Below are positions 62,206 through 64,000 of a stretch of 64,000 bases of DNA, piece by piece. The stretch is taken from contig NZ_JBHULS010000003.1 of assembly GCF_042684585.1 (NCBI RefSeq), forward strand, positions 62,001 through 126,000, written 5' to 3'. The DNA comes from Algorimicrobium sediminis. Lineage in GTDB: Bacteria > Bacteroidota > Bacteroidia > Flavobacteriales > Flavobacteriaceae. Position numbers and translations under genes: made by a program. Below the pieces are notes generated by a model. That model saw only the letters and a list, made by a program, of their open reading frames with translations, had not been told where the DNA came from and searched no databases. The stretch's first letter is position 1. Every line of letters begins with the position of its first letter.

Positions 62206-62988
62206 ATGGATTTAAATTTAAATAATAAATACGCATTAGTTTGTGGCAGTACAGCCGGCATAGGAAAAGCCACTGCCTTTGCTCTAGCTGAAGAAGGCGC
62301 ACAAGTAACCCTAATAGCCAGAAACGAGGAAAAGCTAAAAGCCACTTTAGCGGCTTTGCCACAAAACAGAAAACACGATTATATAGTAGCCGATTTTAGC
62401 AATCCCGAGGAATTAAAAACCAAAGTTGCCAATTATATAAGCAAACACCATGGTTTCCACATTTTAGTTAACAATACAGGCGGTCCTGCAGGTGGACCGG
62501 TTTTCTCGGCGGAATTGAAAGCTTTCGATAGCGCTTTTACACAACATTTAAAATGCAACCATGTACTGGTACAAACCCTAGTGCCGTTTATGAAAACCGA
62601 AAACTATGGTCGCATCATAAACGTCATTTCTACATCTGTCAAACAACCGCTAGATGGATTGGGCGTGAGCAACACCATTCGAGGTGCAGTGGCCAACTGG
62701 AGTAAAACGTTAGCCAACGAATTAGGTAGCTTTGGTATTACCGTAAACAATGTGTTACCAGGCGCGACAGGAACCGAGCGTTTAACAGAAATTATTAAAA
62801 ATAAATCTGCTAAAACAGGAACAACCCAAGAGGCCGCAGCCCTAGCTATGAAACAAGCCATACCAGCCAAACGCTTTGCGCAACCAGAAGAACTGGCGCA
62901 CGCCATAACCTTTTTAGCTAGCGCACGTGCTGGCTATATTAACGGTATAAATTTACCCGTAGATGGCGGCCGTACTAAAAGTTTGTAA
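62206..62988 (+). CDS. Short-chain dehydrogenase-like protein with altered active site
   Basis: 260 residues with the SDR Rossmann fold: the cofactor motif GSTAGIG (residues 10-16) takes the place of TGxxxGIG, and NNTGGP (near 90) takes that of NNAG. In the catalytic segment the family's Y-x3-K is Ser155-Asn-Thr-Ile-Arg159, so both the Tyr and the Lys are lost, while the preceding Ser (STSV) is kept. Classic reduction or oxidation chemistry is therefore doubtful. Close relatives of this type are found in kynurenine clusters of this group. The exact job is unknown; it could be a binding or non-redox enzyme. The next gene follows by 3 bases. Confidence 0.78.
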   Translation: MDLNLNNKYALVCGSTAGIGKATAFALAEEGAQVTLIARNEEKLKATLAALPQNRKHDYIVADFSNPEELKTKVANYISKHHGFHILVNNTGGPAGGPVFSAELKAFDSAFTQHLKCNHVLVQTLVPFMKTENYGRIINVISTSVKQPLDGLGVSNTIRGAVANWSKTLANELGSFGITVNNVLPGATGTERLTEIIKNKSAKTGTTQEAAALAMKQAIPAKRFAQPEELAHAITFLASARAGYINGINLPVDGGRTKSL

Positions 62989-62991
62989 CAC

Positions 62992-63444
62992 ATGAAAACG
63001 TATGGGATATTAATGGTGTTTCTCCTAACCTGTTCCATTGGAAGAGCGCAATATGTTATTGAAAATTTTTCAAATGCCGCTATAAATCAGTTACCTATAG
63101 TAGAAGAAATTGCCTATTGGCTTCAAACCAATCAAATTGATAATATGGTACCTCTCATGGCAAATCCCAATACCGTTGACACAGCTTATTTAAAATCTGA
63201 AACAACCTTTCTTGCATTAGAGTATACCAAAAAAAGAATCCTAAAAAACACCCATACCTCGGTAACAGATACACGCCAAATTGTTTGGTACGAGCGTAAT
63301 TTTTACAAGCAAACAAAATCTAAATTAAAACCCCGGTACCAAATTTATTTTACGGTAGAATTCCATAAAGGCTATTATAAAATAATCGATTTAACGTTTG
63401 GAAAACGTAAAAAAATAAACACCGAAAACTATACTGCAAATTGA
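62992..63444 (+). CDS. Small exported protein in kynurenine cluster
   Basis: 150 residues with a signal peptide (MKTYGILMVFLLTCSIGRAQ, cleavage after AQ near 20). The mature part is basic and ends in KRKKINTENY. I recognise no family. It lies 3 bases after the SDR-like gene and 48 before the dioxygenase gene, so it is in the operon although a periplasmic protein has no obvious place in the pathway. It may have been trapped in the operon. Confidence 0.65.
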   Translation: MKTYGILMVFLLTCSIGRAQYVIENFSNAAINQLPIVEEIAYWLQTNQIDNMVPLMANPNTVDTAYLKSETTFLALEYTKKRILKNTHTSVTDTRQIVWYERNFYKQTKSKLKPRYQIYFTVEFHKGYYKIIDLTFGKRKKINTENYTAN

Positions 63445-63492
63445 GGACAAAGTTCGTAACTTTATAGCAATCTTTTCAAAAAACAACACATT

Positions 63493-64000
63493 ATGAGTAC
63501 TATATTTCCACCTATTAATTTTAAAGCATGGATTAACGAAAACCGACATCTTTTAAAACCACCTGTTGGGAATAAAGTGGTATGGAAAGACGGCGATTTT
63601 ATTGTAATGGTTGTTGGTGGCCCAAACAGCCGAAAAGATTATCATTATAACGAAACGCCAGAATTTTTTTATCAAATAGAAGGCGATATGGTTCTTAAAA
63701 TTATTGATAATGGCCAACCAAAGGATATTCATATAAAAGAAGGCGATATATTTTTACTGCCTCCAAAAGTACCGCACTCCCCGCAGCGGGGCGCTAATAC
63801 TGTAGGATTGGTAATTGAATATCCGCGAGACAAAGGCGTAACCGATGCGTTATTGTGGTTTTGTGAAAACTGCACCACAAAGCTATATGAGGAAGACTTT
63901 ACCGTTGATAATATTGAAACCGATATGCCGGTAATTTTTGATAGATATTACGGGGATGAAAAGAAACGCACCTGTCCTAATTGCCAAGCCACCATGGAAC
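63493..64000 (+). CDS. 3-hydroxyanthranilate 3,4-dioxygenase (partial, cut by window end)
   Basis: The frame opens with an ATG at 63493 and is open to the window end (169 codons visible). It is a cupin: MSTIFPPINFKAWINENRHLLKPPVGN, then the iron ligands in the DYHYNETPEFFYQ block (near 51-63) and PPKVPHSPQR. After the cupin a CENC (near 121) and CPNC (near 164) rubredoxin-like metal site of bacterial HAO appears. The enzyme opens 3-hydroxyanthranilate to 2-amino-3-carboxymuconate semialdehyde. It is in order behind kynU-kmo. The C-terminus is not in the window. Confidence 0.92.
   Translation, partial: MSTIFPPINFKAWINENRHLLKPPVGNKVVWKDGDFIVMVVGGPNSRKDYHYNETPEFFYQIEGDMVLKIIDNGQPKDIHIKEGDIFLLPPKVPHSPQRGANTVGLVIEYPRDKGVTDALLWFCENCTTKLYEEDFTVDNIETDMPVIFDRYYGDEKKRTCPNCQATME

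Noticed and set aside
62604..62906. 100-residue minus-strand ORF inside the SDR-like gene
   Set aside because: Antisense shadow; codon pattern follows the plus-strand protein.
1..64000. tRNA, rRNA or CRISPR elements
   Set aside because: No T-loop-like sequence in a cloverleaf context, no rRNA block and no regularly spaced repeats were seen on reading both strands.

Overview
The window looks like chromosome of a member of the Flavobacteriaceae (Bacteroidetes). The DNA is low in G+C. Several genes are preceded by a TAnnTTTG-type -7 box. Lineage-typical families are present: GLPGLI protein, T9SS-sorted peptidase, DUF4476, DUF1573, Cys-rich 67-residue membrane protein, fused Hpt-Adk. Most of the window is ordinary housekeeping DNA. 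I see no rRNA, tRNA, CRISPR array or transposase.

Layout. 1-3.5 kb: a minus-strand operon radC - NodB-like deacetylase - yjjG - exported protein. 3.9-8 kb: DUF4476 protein, mpl, a lipocalin-like lipoprotein and a TPR protein. 8.1-16.1 kb: a giant alpha-2-macroglobulin-like protein, a small exported protein and an M64 peptidase with a T9SS sorting tail. 16.1-19.7 kb (minus): DUF4136 lipoprotein, K+ channel, obg, hpt-adk fusion. 19.8-28.8 kb: purK, purE, M3 peptidase, an ECF sigma with a small partner, a UbiA-like membrane protein, gcvP. 29-31.6 kb: KAS III, methyltransferase, glycosyltransferase. 31.6-38 kb: nuclease, valS, DUF1573, aminotransferase, murB. 38.1-41.4 kb: ECF sigma/anti-sigma pair, Cys-rich small protein, glycosyltransferase, a third sigma factor.

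41.27-45.95 kb is the most unusual part. The 3' end of the third sigma gene occurs three times: intact (41268-41413), as part of an exact 474-bp direct repeat (41274-41747 = 45303-45776), and as a decayed remnant with a stop and frameshift (45806-45950). All three copies begin at the same codon, His135. Between the first two lies an AT-rich minus-strand operon: a secreted four-cysteine peptide, a GLPGLI protein and an outer-membrane beta-barrel protein. Its promoter region carries a run of 22 A. This looks like a docking site at the 3' end of a sigma gene that has received cassettes serially, with the displaced gene ends left behind.

46.2-56.4 kb: a divergent Nramp-family transporter, lipA-gap, a TPR hybrid histidine kinase, lpxK, a Nif3-like protein, a cysteine-less zinc-ribbon protein, msrA and a methyltransferase. 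56.5 kb to the end: a lipoprotein, then a plus-strand kynurenine catabolism cluster (kynU, kmo, RidA-type deaminase, aldehyde dehydrogenase, atypical SDR, small exported protein, and 3-hydroxyanthranilate dioxygenase cut by the window end). It should convert kynurenine through 3-hydroxyanthranilate towards 2-aminomuconate.
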